Assembly: GCA_003024175.1 (NCBI GenBank) | Contig: MDYQ01000312.1 | Coordinates: 1 to 25,369, forward strand | DNA: 25,369 nucleotides | From: Planoprotostelium fungivorum | Taxonomy: Eukaryota; Evosea; Variosea; Cavosteliida; Cavosteliaceae | Direction: 5' to 3' | Position numbers and translations under genes: made by a program | Notes under the pieces: generated by a model | What the model saw: the letters and a program-made list of their open reading frames with translations, nothing else | Databases searched by the model: none | What the model was told of the DNA's origin: nothing | Shown: positions 1 through 9,639 of the stretch, one piece after another | Layout of the letters: every line of letters starts with the position of its first letter | Numbering within the stretch: position 1 is the stretch's first letter

Positions 1-129
1 TGGTACATCGTACCTACAGAATACATCCGAATACTGGAGGCTTTTCATGGTGAGAAGATGATATCATCACGCACTATCATTGATGACGATGATGATTGAT
101 CATGACGAAACAAAGTCGACAGTGGATGG

Positions 130-979
130 ATGATGAAAGAAAACCGATTGATCACTGATCTAGTATACACAGGATCACCCATAAGGAAGCCCGATCTGTC
201 CAATCCCACACAAAAAGATCTCATTGAGTGGAGGATTCCGCATTATGTGATCCAACAGAAGAACAGAAGCGCTGTCTACACTCCTGCTGATTGTGCACAT
301 CTGGTCATTTCCGAATACACAAGGAAAAAAAAGGTAAGTAGTATACAGATTCATTCAGGCATACAGATCATTGAGATGACAAAGCAGGCTAAGCCATGGT
401 TTTGTTCCATTGCCACTGATATATGTCTCTTTCGATCCCTGGACCGGTCCGTTCGAAAGAGCATGGGTGATCATTTCCAATCATCCATCTCGATGACACT
501 GACCCGAATGAAACAGCTGCGGATCAATTCCATCGCTTGATGCCCGAAATCTATCCGTCATCAGACTTTCACATGATAGAGACTGCATTCAAGTGCCTCT
601 CAGAAATCGCTTCACCAACCGGAACGAACCACAATTTACCAGAAATGGTAATGAGGTCGCTCTCTTCTACCTGGAAGCGAATCAAGCCTTTGATGCTGAA
701 AGTCAAGGATGCAGAGTACTCTTCAATGCTCGAAACGAACTCAAAGTGCAACCGGTGTGTACCTCTCATCCATACGTATCGATCCTCCGATGTTCGATTG
801 ATAGGCTCAGTTGTGGAACGTTCTCTTGGCCAATCGTTTGGCTTCAGAAGGGGCAATCTCGTGGGATCTGTGACTTCTGTTATCAGAGCAAACCCACTCG
901 ACAGGCCAAAAGCCTGACTGCACTTATACCAGCTGCGATAGCACACTGCGTCAGAGAGATAGACCAGATGTTTCCTTGA
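130..979 (+). other. Unassigned region with three competing plus-strand open frames
   Basis: Three plus-strand frames are open one after another (130-540, 537-917, 593-979), and a 153-codon frame is open on the minus strand (1030-569). The first frame starts with ATG and reads like real protein up to about 335, where a GTAAGT donor follows a run of lysine codons. Downstream, different frames each give protein-like stretches, but I could not find a single set of splice sites joining them cleanly. A GTGATC donor near 469 and an AG at 530 give one possible junction. It may be one spliced gene, a frameshifted relic, or a minus-strand gene. No family is recognised. Confidence 0.3.
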
Positions 980-1089
980 GCCCCAAACACCTATACAAAC
1001 GATTTCGGAATAGATCAGAACTTCGAACAACTTCTCGTGGCTCTGACATCGTTTGTTTCTCCTTTACCTTATTACAAAGAAATTTCAGG

Positions 1090-1109
1090 TTTCCCGCCTG
1101 CACGGGAAA
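1090..1109. other. Perfect 7-bp hairpin
   Basis: TTTCCCG (1090-1096) pairs with CGGGAAA (1103-1109) around a 6-base loop. It lies between the unassigned region and the small minus-strand gene ending at 1393. No function is visible. Confidence 0.45.
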
Positions 1110-1392
1110 TTTCCAAACCAAAACCTTACGGTAAGGAACAATAGCATATATGAAGATGACAAAGATCAGGAGCGCGGTCAAAGAGTGAAAGAAGAAGAAA
1201 CGGATGTCGCAACAAAACAGGCGTCACAACAGCCAACAGTAAACAACAAATATTGGTCTGTCAGAGTTATCTATTCTCCTCTATTCTTTCGTCAGCGCTC
1301 TCGACGCCATAGACCACAGACGCTCGCTTGGTGACCTATACGATTTTAGCCAGTGTTAACTGTGTGACATCACCTTGGTGGCTGATGTCGAC

Positions 1393-1726
1393 TCAATCTC
1401 CCTCTTTGTCGTTGTCTTTGTACTTCAACGCAAGAACCAGATCGTCATCGGTGAGCCAGTCGGTCAACTTGTCAACTGAGAAAGAAAGTGAGAAGAAGAG
1501 ATGAGGTGTGATTCTCACCGATGTTCTTCCACAACTTGCAAGTGCTGCGAAGGACAGCAAACTGTTTCCTCCTTCTTCTGTTGTGCGATTTAAGAACTGA
1601 TGACATCCATTGGATCACAGGTTCGTTCAACACTGTGTCCAAGATAACTCTTGTAATGTCGTGAGTAGAGATGACCCCGTTCGTTGTCACTTGTTGCATT
1701 TGAACAGAAGATAACGATGGTGTCAA
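1393..1726 (-). CDS. Small two-exon protein, F-box-like (96 residues)
   Basis: Exons are 1726-1519 and 1475-1393, with a 43-base intron (1476-1518) that starts GTGAG and ends in a pyrimidine-rich CTCAG. The first ATG is at 1726 and the stop at 1393-1395; the frame closes exactly. The C-terminal half contains LRSTCKLWKNIV, which resembles the end of an F-box (the helix with the conserved Cys-x-x-Trp). The protein has the usual length of an F-box plus a short tail, with no recognition repeats. If it is an F-box protein it would bind Skp1 in an SCF ubiquitin ligase, but this is an inference from one short motif. A duplicated DNA block begins just upstream of its start. Confidence 0.55.
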
Positions 1727-1738
1727 GCAGTCTGTTCC

Positions 1739-2051
1739 AAGATCACCATCGCAGGATTGTTAATTTGTGTTGGTTGTTTACGGGCTCAATTATTTGTACC
1801 GCGAATGGTCTCGGTAAAAATTCTTCGCATCACCCAGAGAAGCCGAGATAGATCGTCAGATACTCTCAATCAGAGGCAAGTTCACAACTGAGCCGTGCTT
1901 TCTGTTGACCTCAACTTCCTTTTCTTTCTCTTGAAGTCAGTTGCTGTCAGTCTCTGCAGAACATCGACAAGGTATTCTATGTAGGCGTGAGGTGACTGAG
2001 AATATTACTTGGTCGATGTTGGAAAATTGAGAGATGTTGACAGCTGCAAGT
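1739..2051. repeat. Dispersed repeat, copy A (inverted relative to 14292-14610)
   Basis: About 313 bases match the reverse complement of 14292-14610. The core (about 1786-1975) is nearly identical, including GTACCGCGAATGGTCTCGGT and ATCAGAGGCAAGTTCACAAC. Small indels (for example AGAGAAGCCG against AGATGCCG near 1840) shift frames between copies, and both ends diverge. Copy B carries the more intact reading frame, so copy A looks like a broken duplicate. No terminal repeats or target duplication are seen. Confidence 0.8.
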
Positions 2052-2288
2052 AGAGGTCTCCCACCCATTCCAATTGATCTCATTTTGATTAATATGACGA
2101 TGTAATTCTACGGGCGTAGCGTCGCGTAGATTTTTCACCAAGGCGGTAGACACCCCCAAAAACAACAGATTGAGACACAGAGATATCGGACTGTTGGCAG
2201 GATGTAAGTATACACTTGTGATTTTTCGGGGAAATTTTATTTTCGGCGACTGCGGAGAAAATACACACGATCACCAAATCATCACAAC

Positions 2289-2865
2289 ATGCACAAGATA
2301 CAAGCAGAATTACCAGACCAAGAGAACAAGCCCTCTAAGAAACTGTCTAATATCCCGAATACCCAGGGACCCAGAGTTCCTTTGAGGAACATCTCTAATC
2401 GGCCAACTCCGCTCAGTACATCAAACGCCACCCAGGACGTGAAAGCGGCGAAGAAGAACCAACCGCTCCAGGCAGATAGGTATTTCAATGCAGAAAATAT
2501 TGTGAAGCCGCAGGAAGGCATACAAGAAAAAAGGTCTGGCGCCGCTGATTAGAAGTGCTTACCTACGCAGTAATGAACGATTGGTTTGTAGCTCGGCAGA
2601 CAAACACAAAGATATAGCTACCTCGGGCGATTCCACAAGGTGATAATACATATCAGAAACATCTATGTCGACGAGTAACCGAGAGAACAGATGTCCAAAC
2701 TTCATGCAGATGCCAACCTATCTGATGCCTTTCAATCGGCGTGGAAGCGATCCGAATCTGTACAACACAACCATGCGCTTAGATCATGTGGTTGTTAGAC
2801 GCGAATCACAAGAAGATATATGGCAAGAGGCAATCGATGAGCTTCGTCAAGAATTAGAACAATAG
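2289..2865 (+). CDS. Small destruction-box protein (163 residues), unknown family
   Basis: Three exons: 2289-2479, 2514-2639 and 2691-2865, joined across introns of 34 and 51 bases; the total of 492 bases closes on TAG. Residues 29-37 are RVPLRNISN, an exact RxxLxxxxN destruction box of the kind that targets mitotic cyclins and securin to the anaphase-promoting complex. Residues 11-13 read QEN, close to but not a KEN box. The N-terminal half is polar, basic and probably disordered; there is no cyclin fold. The C-terminus is acidic and likely helical. The size and layout fit a securin-like or other short-lived cell-cycle protein, but no family domain is recognised. Its stop overlaps the stop of the minus-strand gene at 2854. 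Confidence 0.7.
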
Positions 2866-3250
2866 CGGTGGTGTTAGGTGTTCTGCCGCCATCACATCAT
2901 CGTTCACTGAGGGATTTTGATAAACATGAATAGCGGTGGTCGAAAAGCCCCAGTCTCTGACTTCTGATGATGTATTCAATGCGTTTTTTTTCGGAGTTGT
3001 GATGAATTGACGATCAAGCGGTGGGATGATCGAGTGGGTAGAATCGTACAATGATATATCTGTGAGAGATGAGCATCGTCCACGGAAACTTGTCGTGTGA
3101 TAACGTCATCATCTTCACCTGGTAAGCAGCTCTTTTCGTCCAGGTGCTGCTGATGGATGATGTAAGGATCGTTCGTGTGTCGATGTGGTCTTGATCTTGG
3201 TCATCAGGTGAGACGTCCTCATCGTTCTCAGGCGACGATAGATCGTCGGT
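2854..3250 (-). CDS. Hypothetical protein, 3' exons (5' end unresolved)
   Basis: The last exon is 3059-2854, ending in TAA. It joins over a 59-base GTGAAG intron (3060-3118) to an exon at 3189-3119, and probably over another intron to a Ser/Glu/Asp-rich stretch around 3250. The readable protein has a polar middle and a tail ending LTPPLLF. No domain is recognised. The last 12 coding bases overlap those of the destruction-box gene on the other strand. Open minus-strand frames run on to about 3388, opposite the first exon of the secreted-protein gene, so the true start is unclear. Confidence 0.45.
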
Positions 3251-3252
3251 CG

Positions 3253-3825
3253 ATGGCTCAAATGGTTCTGTTTGTGATTTCACTCTCGATCTCACTACTC
3301 TCAGTGCTGATCGAATGTCAATCGTCCATCTTAATAGTAGTTTGCGAGGATACTGCCGGTGATACTTGTCCGGCGGGCCTCTTAACATCTATTTGGCATA
3401 GATATCCTGCACGAGCTGTTGTGCCAACGTCGGCGTACTGTAACTTGTTTCGATTATTCCTCGAGTCCAACATTCAAGAGACTACATACACGTTTCCATC
3501 ATCTCAATGCATCACTTGACTTCACATCACACCTTTCTTCTCTTTTATGCTCCTTTCTGACTGTGAGACATCGATACTGTCCGGGAAGCAGTTGTTGAAT
3601 ACAGCCTGAAACACCGATGGTGCGTTCGGTATCCAAATGACAAACGGTACGTTCCATCAGGTTGTTCATACCTATCTCAACAGTACCGGCCCGCATAGCG
3701 AATGCTCGATGAGTCCATCAGTGTCGATCTTAGTTGGGTCGCCTGTTCATCTTTCGGGCGACGTTGGAGATTACACCCCTTCAGAGCGAAATCAATACCT
3801 TGTTAGGGATAGTGAACTTCACTGA
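3253..3825 (+). CDS. Small secreted or membrane-anchored protein (135 residues)
   Basis: Exons are 3253-3439, 3568-3646 and 3684-3825, with introns of 128 and 37 bases; the frame closes on TGA. The start ATG is followed by a hydrophobic segment (MVLFVISLSISLLSVLI, residues 4-20), a good signal peptide. Six or so cysteines in the mature part would suit disulfides. No domain is recognised. The first intron is the weakest call: its donor is GTAACT and it ends in TGTGAG. The gene converges on the propeller-protease gene, with 27 bases between the two stop codons, so their 3' untranslated regions must overlap or be extremely short. Confidence 0.6.
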
Positions 3826-3852
3826 AGGGAAAGGGACGGGAATCATCTTACT

Positions 3853-6145
3853 TTATAAATCCTTACGATAGGATAATGCAACAACAGAGGTACAGGCTGC
3901 CTGTACCTCTTGGTCGAAGGCATTGCGTACTTCATCTGAGTCGTTATAGGTCTCAGCTCGTTCGTCATTCAGCTTGTACCATCTGTGAGACGTTTCGTCA
4001 ACTCTTGTGTACATAAAATAATGGCCGGTGACAACCGTTGAACCTGTCTCATTATTATTGAGATGATCACATGGTGCACATACCCGAACGATAAATCACT
4101 GCATATAATGAGTACCGTATACACTCAGAAGTGGAGGAATCATCTGCTATCGTGTTCAGTGGAGATATGTACAATCCAAGTCTGACCTCTTTCTACCACG
4201 AGCTTGCCTTTGTCAAATCTCAGCTTCATGTTGAAGGGAAAGTCCAATGGTTGAAACATCTCATCTGGCTGACGTAATATCTGAAAGAATATCCAGTTTG
4301 GCAAGGGTTGTTGGAATCTGTACTCTTCATACTTGTCTGAGTAACATACAATACATCGACCGACCCATTGTTTTTCCTGTGAGACAGCCACCAGTCGCTC
4401 CATAGTATGCTTGGCATCAACGAAGGTGCTCTCGTTACATCGAAGCCAAAAGAAAGGGTTAGACCCATCACTCTCATCGGTTGTAGAGCACTGTGGCAAA
4501 GAGGTCGGTCTTCCATTGCGTTTGGGCGCTGACCCACCTGACATGTATGAACCGGACCACACTTGACAATCGAACATGAAGTCCCCGACATCAGTATGAG
4601 TAGAAACTCAAGCGCGTCCTGGTGACCTTGCCGTTCCATCCCAATGAGCTTCAGAACTTCTTCACAGAGATACTACAACCCGCAGTCAATACATTTTCTA
4701 CAAATCGATGATACCTGATGTTGATCTTTCTTGATTGGAGAAGGTGATTCCAGTTGGTCGAGAATTTTACGGAGAATTCTCCTCAGTTGTGACTCATTGG
4801 TCGATTGCAGTATCTCCTCACGTAGTTGGGGGTTCCAATTTATGAATTGGAATACAGTGTTCATGAAGCAGACAGTTCCGTGATTCGGTAGTCCTTGGGG
4901 AGATACGATGGGCCGCTTTACTGATGGGCGTTGATCAATTGTTACAACATCTAAGTGATTCAGTGTGAATGATACTGTTTCAAAATCACCAAAGAGTCCA
5001 ATGCCCGACCGACACATCGTCAGAACCTGGTCATTGAAGAATGCAGCTTGAATGTCTTGATCAACTACAGTAAATGAGATAAATAGTCAATGCAACACGC
5101 TTCACCAGCAGCTTTTGCACATAATTGCGCCCTCGTGCTTGTATATCGAATATCCCATATATGAATCAATGCATCATTTGATTTGTACAAGAAAGCGTGT
5201 CCTGTGTGGTGCCATGATGGTGCTATGCAAGATGTGCACAGCCGTATGTCAGTCTTGATAATTTTCTTGTTCCTATTGTCGACAAGATGGATCGTTGAGC
5301 TTGAACTGTTCTCTTGCACACTGAATCTCTTAGATGTGAAGCATATATGTCTCCTACCACACAGACACAATGTTCCGATCAACAGGAGAGGCAGATAGAG
5401 AGCGGACCGGACCAATTTCACGGTATGATGATGTACAATTGAGGTCGAAATCAAATATTCTCAATCTGAGTATTTGTTGAATAATCGCACAACATAAGAG
5501 ATGAAATTTCACCCCGTCTCAGTTCCAGCATAAAATATGTCATGGGAACAGAATAAACTGGTTGCCACCGTGTGCACGCTTCGTTCGTGCATGGTCGCTT
5601 TCGATAGATCCCACCACTACAACGCGTCACCACGTGTGATATACACGCCCCCACCTCGAACACCCCATCGTTTCTGCTGACCAGTAGATCGTCTTTTCCA
5701 ATCCATACGAATGATGCTATGGGACTTTCGGTACGGATGCGTTGGCAAACCTGTGCATGCTGCGAAGATAAATCACATAACGAACATGTAAGATCACCTC
5801 TGTGGATCTGAGGTGCAATTCAGAGGATTTGATCTGCAAGGCCATCCGTGTGCCTTCGTGGTCGAATGACAGACCGAGTGATGGACCCTGTTCCATCGAT
5901 TAAAGACTTTGGCGAGATTGTCGGGCCCTCACCAGTTGATACTCCTCAACGAAATTGATTTTCTCTCCTACATTGTATCTGATTAGCTGTCCAGGCTGGT
6001 AGTGTACGAACAGACGGTCTCCGTGTAAGTGGAATGCCCTCACGATCCCTAAATCTGTTGTTGATAGATATCCTGCTCTAGCTTTGTCGAATAGTGTCTG
6101 AAATCGGGCGATCATCGCTCGCTGTGTGACAATATTTGGACTTGT
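3853..6145 (-). CDS. Beta-propeller (WD40-like) fused to ubiquitin-specific protease
   Basis: Exons (minus strand, 5' to 3'): 6145-5933, 5887-5798, 5759-5655, 5616-5513, 5465-5358, 5320-5106, 5064-4715, 4672-4576, 4537-4187, 4146-4084 and 4043-3853, with introns of 37-47 bases. The upstream half gives repeated propeller blades, e.g. DGVFEWWDLS, TGLRIFDFDL and ALIHIWDIR. It runs in frame into a peptidase C19 domain: Cys box GLPNHGTVCFMN, then RQGHQDALEFLLILM, then the His box VTGHYFMYTR followed by WYKLND. Cys, His and the Asn/Asp position are present, so the enzyme looks active in removing ubiquitin. PAN2 shares the propeller-UCH order but has a dead UCH domain and a C-terminal exonuclease; here the protein ends soon after the His box. 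The intron 4538-4575 (donor GTTCGA) is the least certain. Confidence 0.8.
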
Positions 6146-7540
6146 CTCAACCCGAATCGTTCGGTGAACGTTTTTATAGAAAAGCATCAAAATACAGATG
6201 GGCCACCAAAGAAGTCTTACAAGACTATATTATATCGATATTATCAAGAAGAGCCGACACGATCGATTGTGGTGAGCCAAATGGGCGGACTTGCAAGATC
6301 GGAGGTGGGATCCCATGTTGACGAGCCAATGGACCTCTCTATGCCAGTGGGGCAACCATCTCTCGTACCATACGTCTTCGTCGCACTCTGTCTCCTCCAA
6401 CATCTTCTCTCTGGCTCGGCCAATCAGGATCGGGTTATCGTGATTGTCCTAAATGGAGTCATGTCACTCACCGAGCCAGAGAGGTGATTCACTGTGATGT
6501 CGTCTTCGTTTAGAATCACTGAACCGATCGCAGACCGAACGGCAGAAGTGAATACGTCCTCGTATGTACAGAGGTACTTGACGGATATGGTGGATAAGAA
6601 GAGTGAAGTGAGCTTTGCGGTCGTCAACGACCTGTCCTGCCCATCTCCAGCGTAAGAGATCTCAGTTTGAAGAAGAGGGCGTCGTTCAGGTGTACATCCA
6701 GCTTGTGGACACACAACAGAAGTCCGGAGAGTTCACAATCCGAGGACTTCAAGAGTCTGTACCATGGTACATCGAACAAGACGAAGAGGCGACCGACGTC
6801 CTCATGCTTCGAGACGGAAGACTTGTGAGGATGCGAGAAAGAAGAGAGTCATCACACACCAGAATGGAAGAATTTTGAAGACACCTCGATGGTATGACGA
6901 CTTTGAGCCGTGAGAGATGAGCCAGCGTACCCTTCGCTGTTGGATCAACACCCGGGTCAAGGTCTTTGGTGGGAACAAGAACATACGCAGGCGAGAGTTG
7001 ACCATTCATGAGGCATCATGACTCACCGAGCCCCAGAGATGTTAGAGACGATTTACACCACAATCAGGATTGTCACCTTCTCAATCTGCCCAAGACGAAA
7101 TGGAAGCAACGTGTGCGCGGAATGATAAGACTCCAGAACAGATCCAAGTGAGAGAATGAAATCTGGATTTTATCCTATAGTCATGTCTGCCAGCGAGACG
7201 AAATGTTTTGATTTCATCGGGAGACACAGACAGTACAGATTTTCATACGGCCAACGCAAGACCATAGAAACCAGCACTCGCATGGCTCGAATTGGTGGAG
7301 TAACACACTTCAGATGTTTCTCCACCAGATCGTGGGGAAACGGGAAGAGTATCACGCCAGCGACATGCTTGAAGTTGACCGATGGAATTCCACCGTGAAG
7401 ATATAGACGGTTACGAGAGCAACCAAGTTGAGAAGAGGTGACAACACGCCAAGAGGCGACGTGACGATGAAATCCAGTACAGGTGGATACCAGGGTTTAG
7501 GATTAGAGGGAAGAGAGGCTGGGAAGAAAAGAAGAGAGAG
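6146..7540 (-). CDS. Probable upstream exons of the propeller-protease gene
   Basis: Minus-strand coding-like stretches continue upstream of 6145. One exon spans about 6714-6472 and ends at a GTGAGT donor after HLSGS. A second (about 6406-6250) contains the blade-like STWDPTSDLASPP. A similar GTGAGT donor lies at about 7027, and a long open stretch around 7500-7170 includes RLYLHGGIPSV and WPYENLYCLCLP. These look like more beta-propeller strands, which would supply the blades missing from the downstream part. Plus-strand frames are open opposite (6164-6487, 6615-6878, 7156-7398) and could be mistaken for genes. The start codon is not identified; an ATG at 7609 opens a hydrophobic N-terminus but in another frame. 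Confidence 0.4.
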
Positions 7541-8057
7541 AGGAGAAATAGACAAGACAGAGAGATCGAGTGGAGGAGAATCCAAAGACGAAATAAACAC
7601 AAGTTTCATCCTATCTTAGGGCGGCAACCGTTGCTGGCAACTTAAGACACCACTCGCATCAGAGGGCACCGATCATTGACATTCCAGAGGGCCGATCTCC
7701 CCGTAGGAAATAGATTTGCCACTACTTCAGTGGGAAGATGGAATGCGATTTGGTGTATAGGAGAGGAATCCAGATGAAGCCATCTACCACACCAGCGTAG
7801 TCATGCGGTGATGATGTCATTGTAGAGATGATCCTGATGAGACTGACAAAGATCACAGTATCGGTCGGACGGTGGCCAATGTCGCTTTGTGTCTCACTTT
7901 GAGTCCAAATGAATGAGAGAAAGAACAGAGAGGATGACACAATATTGTGAACATCATCGAGCTTTCAGGTGATATTCCATCCTTATGTCAGAACTCTTGG
8001 GCGCAGACAAACGTGGCAGAATAATTGATGATCAGACCATGAATCGAGAACTTATAG

Positions 8058-8081
8058 TACAAGTCGTATTACGACTTTGTA
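8058..8081. other. Imperfect hairpin
   Basis: TACAAGTCGT (8058-8067) pairs with ACGACTTTGTA (8071-8081) with one bulged T and a 3-base loop. Function unknown. Confidence 0.4.
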
Positions 8082-8285
8082 AATCCTCTTAATGTGATCT
8101 GATTCAGGAAGAAGATTGACGAGCAAGGTTGTTGGACAGATATACGGGCAGAAGACAGCCACCAAAGCGGTAAATGAATGGATTGAACCAGACAAGAGGC
8201 TGAAAGAGGGAAAAGAGGAAGTCGAAACAGGTCAATTGTAACGAGAAGAAAATTTTTTTGTAGTCCAGAAACCTAACGGTGCGGT

Positions 8286-8312
8286 GATCGCGGTAAGAAG
8301 CGATCTTACCGC
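8286..8312. other. Nested alternative hairpins
   Basis: GCGGTAAGA (8290-8298) is a perfect inverted repeat of TCTTACCGC (8304-8312). An overlapping pair, GATCGC (8286-8291) and GCGATC (8300-8305), forms a second stem that cannot coexist with the first. No flanking gene explains them. Confidence 0.5.
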
Positions 8313-8433
8313 CATGACGTTTTTGCAAACATCAGATCAGAAGCCGGTCGAAAAGAGGAAAGAAGAAAGCCCAGAACACACGAAAGTAAAAGATGAGTGT
8401 TCACCTCGCCTTTATTAGTATCGTGTGTCTGCA

Positions 8434-8729
8434 TCAATGTATATGAGCTGTCATCACGACAACAACATCAGCTCGACATAACAAAACACGTGAGGACGAT
8501 TGATCATTGTCGCCACCGTAAATATACATTTTATAAAATAATTCTATCTTGTTGCATGTGCTCAGCGAGACGGACATGTATGGACGAGACTACTCACATC
8601 AAACGATCAAAGGGATCGTCTTTGACTGCCAAACTTACTAGCAGTTCGGTTGTAATGTTTCTCCATCTATTTCCAACCATTCCAGGATCGTCCTTACGTG
8701 AGGGTCTGCAACTTTGCCTTCATCTGCAT
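8434..8729 (-). CDS. Small three-exon hypothetical protein (64 residues)
   Basis: Exons are 8729-8698, 8633-8598 and 8560-8434, with introns of 64 and 37 bases (donors GTAAGG and GTGAGT); the 195 coding bases close on TGA. An in-frame TAG just upstream of the ATG at 8729 supports that start, unless it is an internal exon. The middle reads AVKDDPFDRL, which looks like true coding sequence. No family is recognised. A 141-codon plus-strand frame (8397-8822) lies opposite and is probably its shadow. Confidence 0.5.
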
Positions 8730-9005
8730 TCTCTATTCATTCTTATGATCAAACACTCCAAATCTATACTACTCACTATGACGTTTTACGATGCTGGCAC
8801 TGCCACCTGTCAGGATCAATAGAAACTCATAACTTTTTTGTAAGTTGAGGTATAAAGACGACCCTCTTAGGATCTTTGACCCAAGTTTTCAGATGTTTCT
8901 CGATTGAAGATGACGTGTAACAGCAGTCAGAGCCACAACGTGAAGGCAGAGCATGGAATCGTTGCATAATTGGCCTCGTTTTTGACCAAGTCGTACATCA
9001 TCTGA

Positions 9006-9242
9006 AGATGGCTGTGGAGCGAAGTCAATCAACTCCCGGAGGCAGACAGGATAGAATACACCAACCACATAGACAGATGCAGGAAGAGATACAACGTCGT
9101 GGACAACAAGCTGTCATACTTCCAAGACACCACGAGACTTGTCAGGTGATCCCACAATGTAAAAGTGAAGAGGTGATACTGATTAAGTGACAGATATCTG
9201 AAGAGAGCCGGTCTCGAAGTGATGAGTTGTGGTTGTATATAA
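9006..9242 (+). CDS. 3' end of a hypothetical gene
   Basis: The exon about 9006-9145 encodes a charged, likely helical stretch (RIEYTNHIDRCRKRYNVVD). It splices over a 48-base intron (9146-9193, donor GTGATC, acceptor GACAG) to a last exon 9194-9242 ending LEVMSCGCI and TAA. The CGC near the C-terminus is not a full prenylation box. Upstream exons (before 9006) were not found. The decayed retroelement starts about 90 bases downstream on the other strand. Confidence 0.5.
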
Positions 9243-9329
9243 ATACATATACATCCGTCACTGTTATTCTTGCGTCCCCCTTTTACTCCTCCTTCCTCCC
9301 TGGTGCCATCAGTCACGGCGATGGATGAG

Positions 9330-9636
9330 ACGATGGATGCAGTGTCGATACAATGGAAAAGGCGTAGGGTACAGTCTTTCTTCCGAGCGAAGAGGATTGG
9401 GGCCCACATGGTGACTTGGATGGACGGATGGATCCTAGCGAGAGCATATCGTCTGAATACTCTCGTACCTTCTTGAGTTCTTCTTCCATGAGGTTGTACA
9501 ACAGTCCAAATGGAATCTTGTTCCCAGGGTTCAGATCGATGTTAAGGTCGTGTGGTCCGTGTGACGGGAGTGAGCGGGTACCATCTGAGAAAAACCCCTG
9601 TGCAAAAGTCTCTGCTGCTAACAACAAGACTACCAC
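9330..9636 (-). pseudogene. Ty3/gypsy retrotransposon reverse transcriptase fragment, frameshifted
   Basis: The minus strand encodes the familiar N-terminal edge of a Ty3/gypsy reverse transcriptase: a Leu-Pro-x-His-x-Pro-x-Asp region, NPGNKIPFG, then REYSDDMLSLGSIRPSKSP. Right after this the next conserved block (APILFARKKD) continues in a different frame, so a one-base shift separates them near 9410. Nothing after it resembles the catalytic YxDD region, and no long terminal repeats, protease or integrase are visible. It is a short dead remnant of a Metaviridae-type element. Confidence 0.7.
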
Positions 9637-9639
9637 GGT

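Larger units (their letters stand above)
7610..8433. other. Gene-poor stretch with two hairpins
   Basis: I see no convincing exon here; open frames are short and lack consistent splice sites. The stretch contains an imperfect hairpin at 8058-8081 and a perfect one at 8290-8312, listed separately. Confidence 0.4.

Noticed and set aside
60-115. GAT/ATC-rich microsatellite
   Set aside because: The GATGAT runs are short and irregular, and similar low-complexity patches occur across the window.
2480-2513. A 14-base intron (2480-2493)
   Set aside because: A GT...AG of 14 bases was possible, but extending to the next acceptor gives a 34-base intron that restores the frame perfectly.
6164-6878. Plus-strand genes opposite the propeller-protease gene
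   Set aside because: The frames are open and fairly protein-like, but GTGAGT donors and blade-like sequence fit the minus strand and no plus-strand splice model was coherent.
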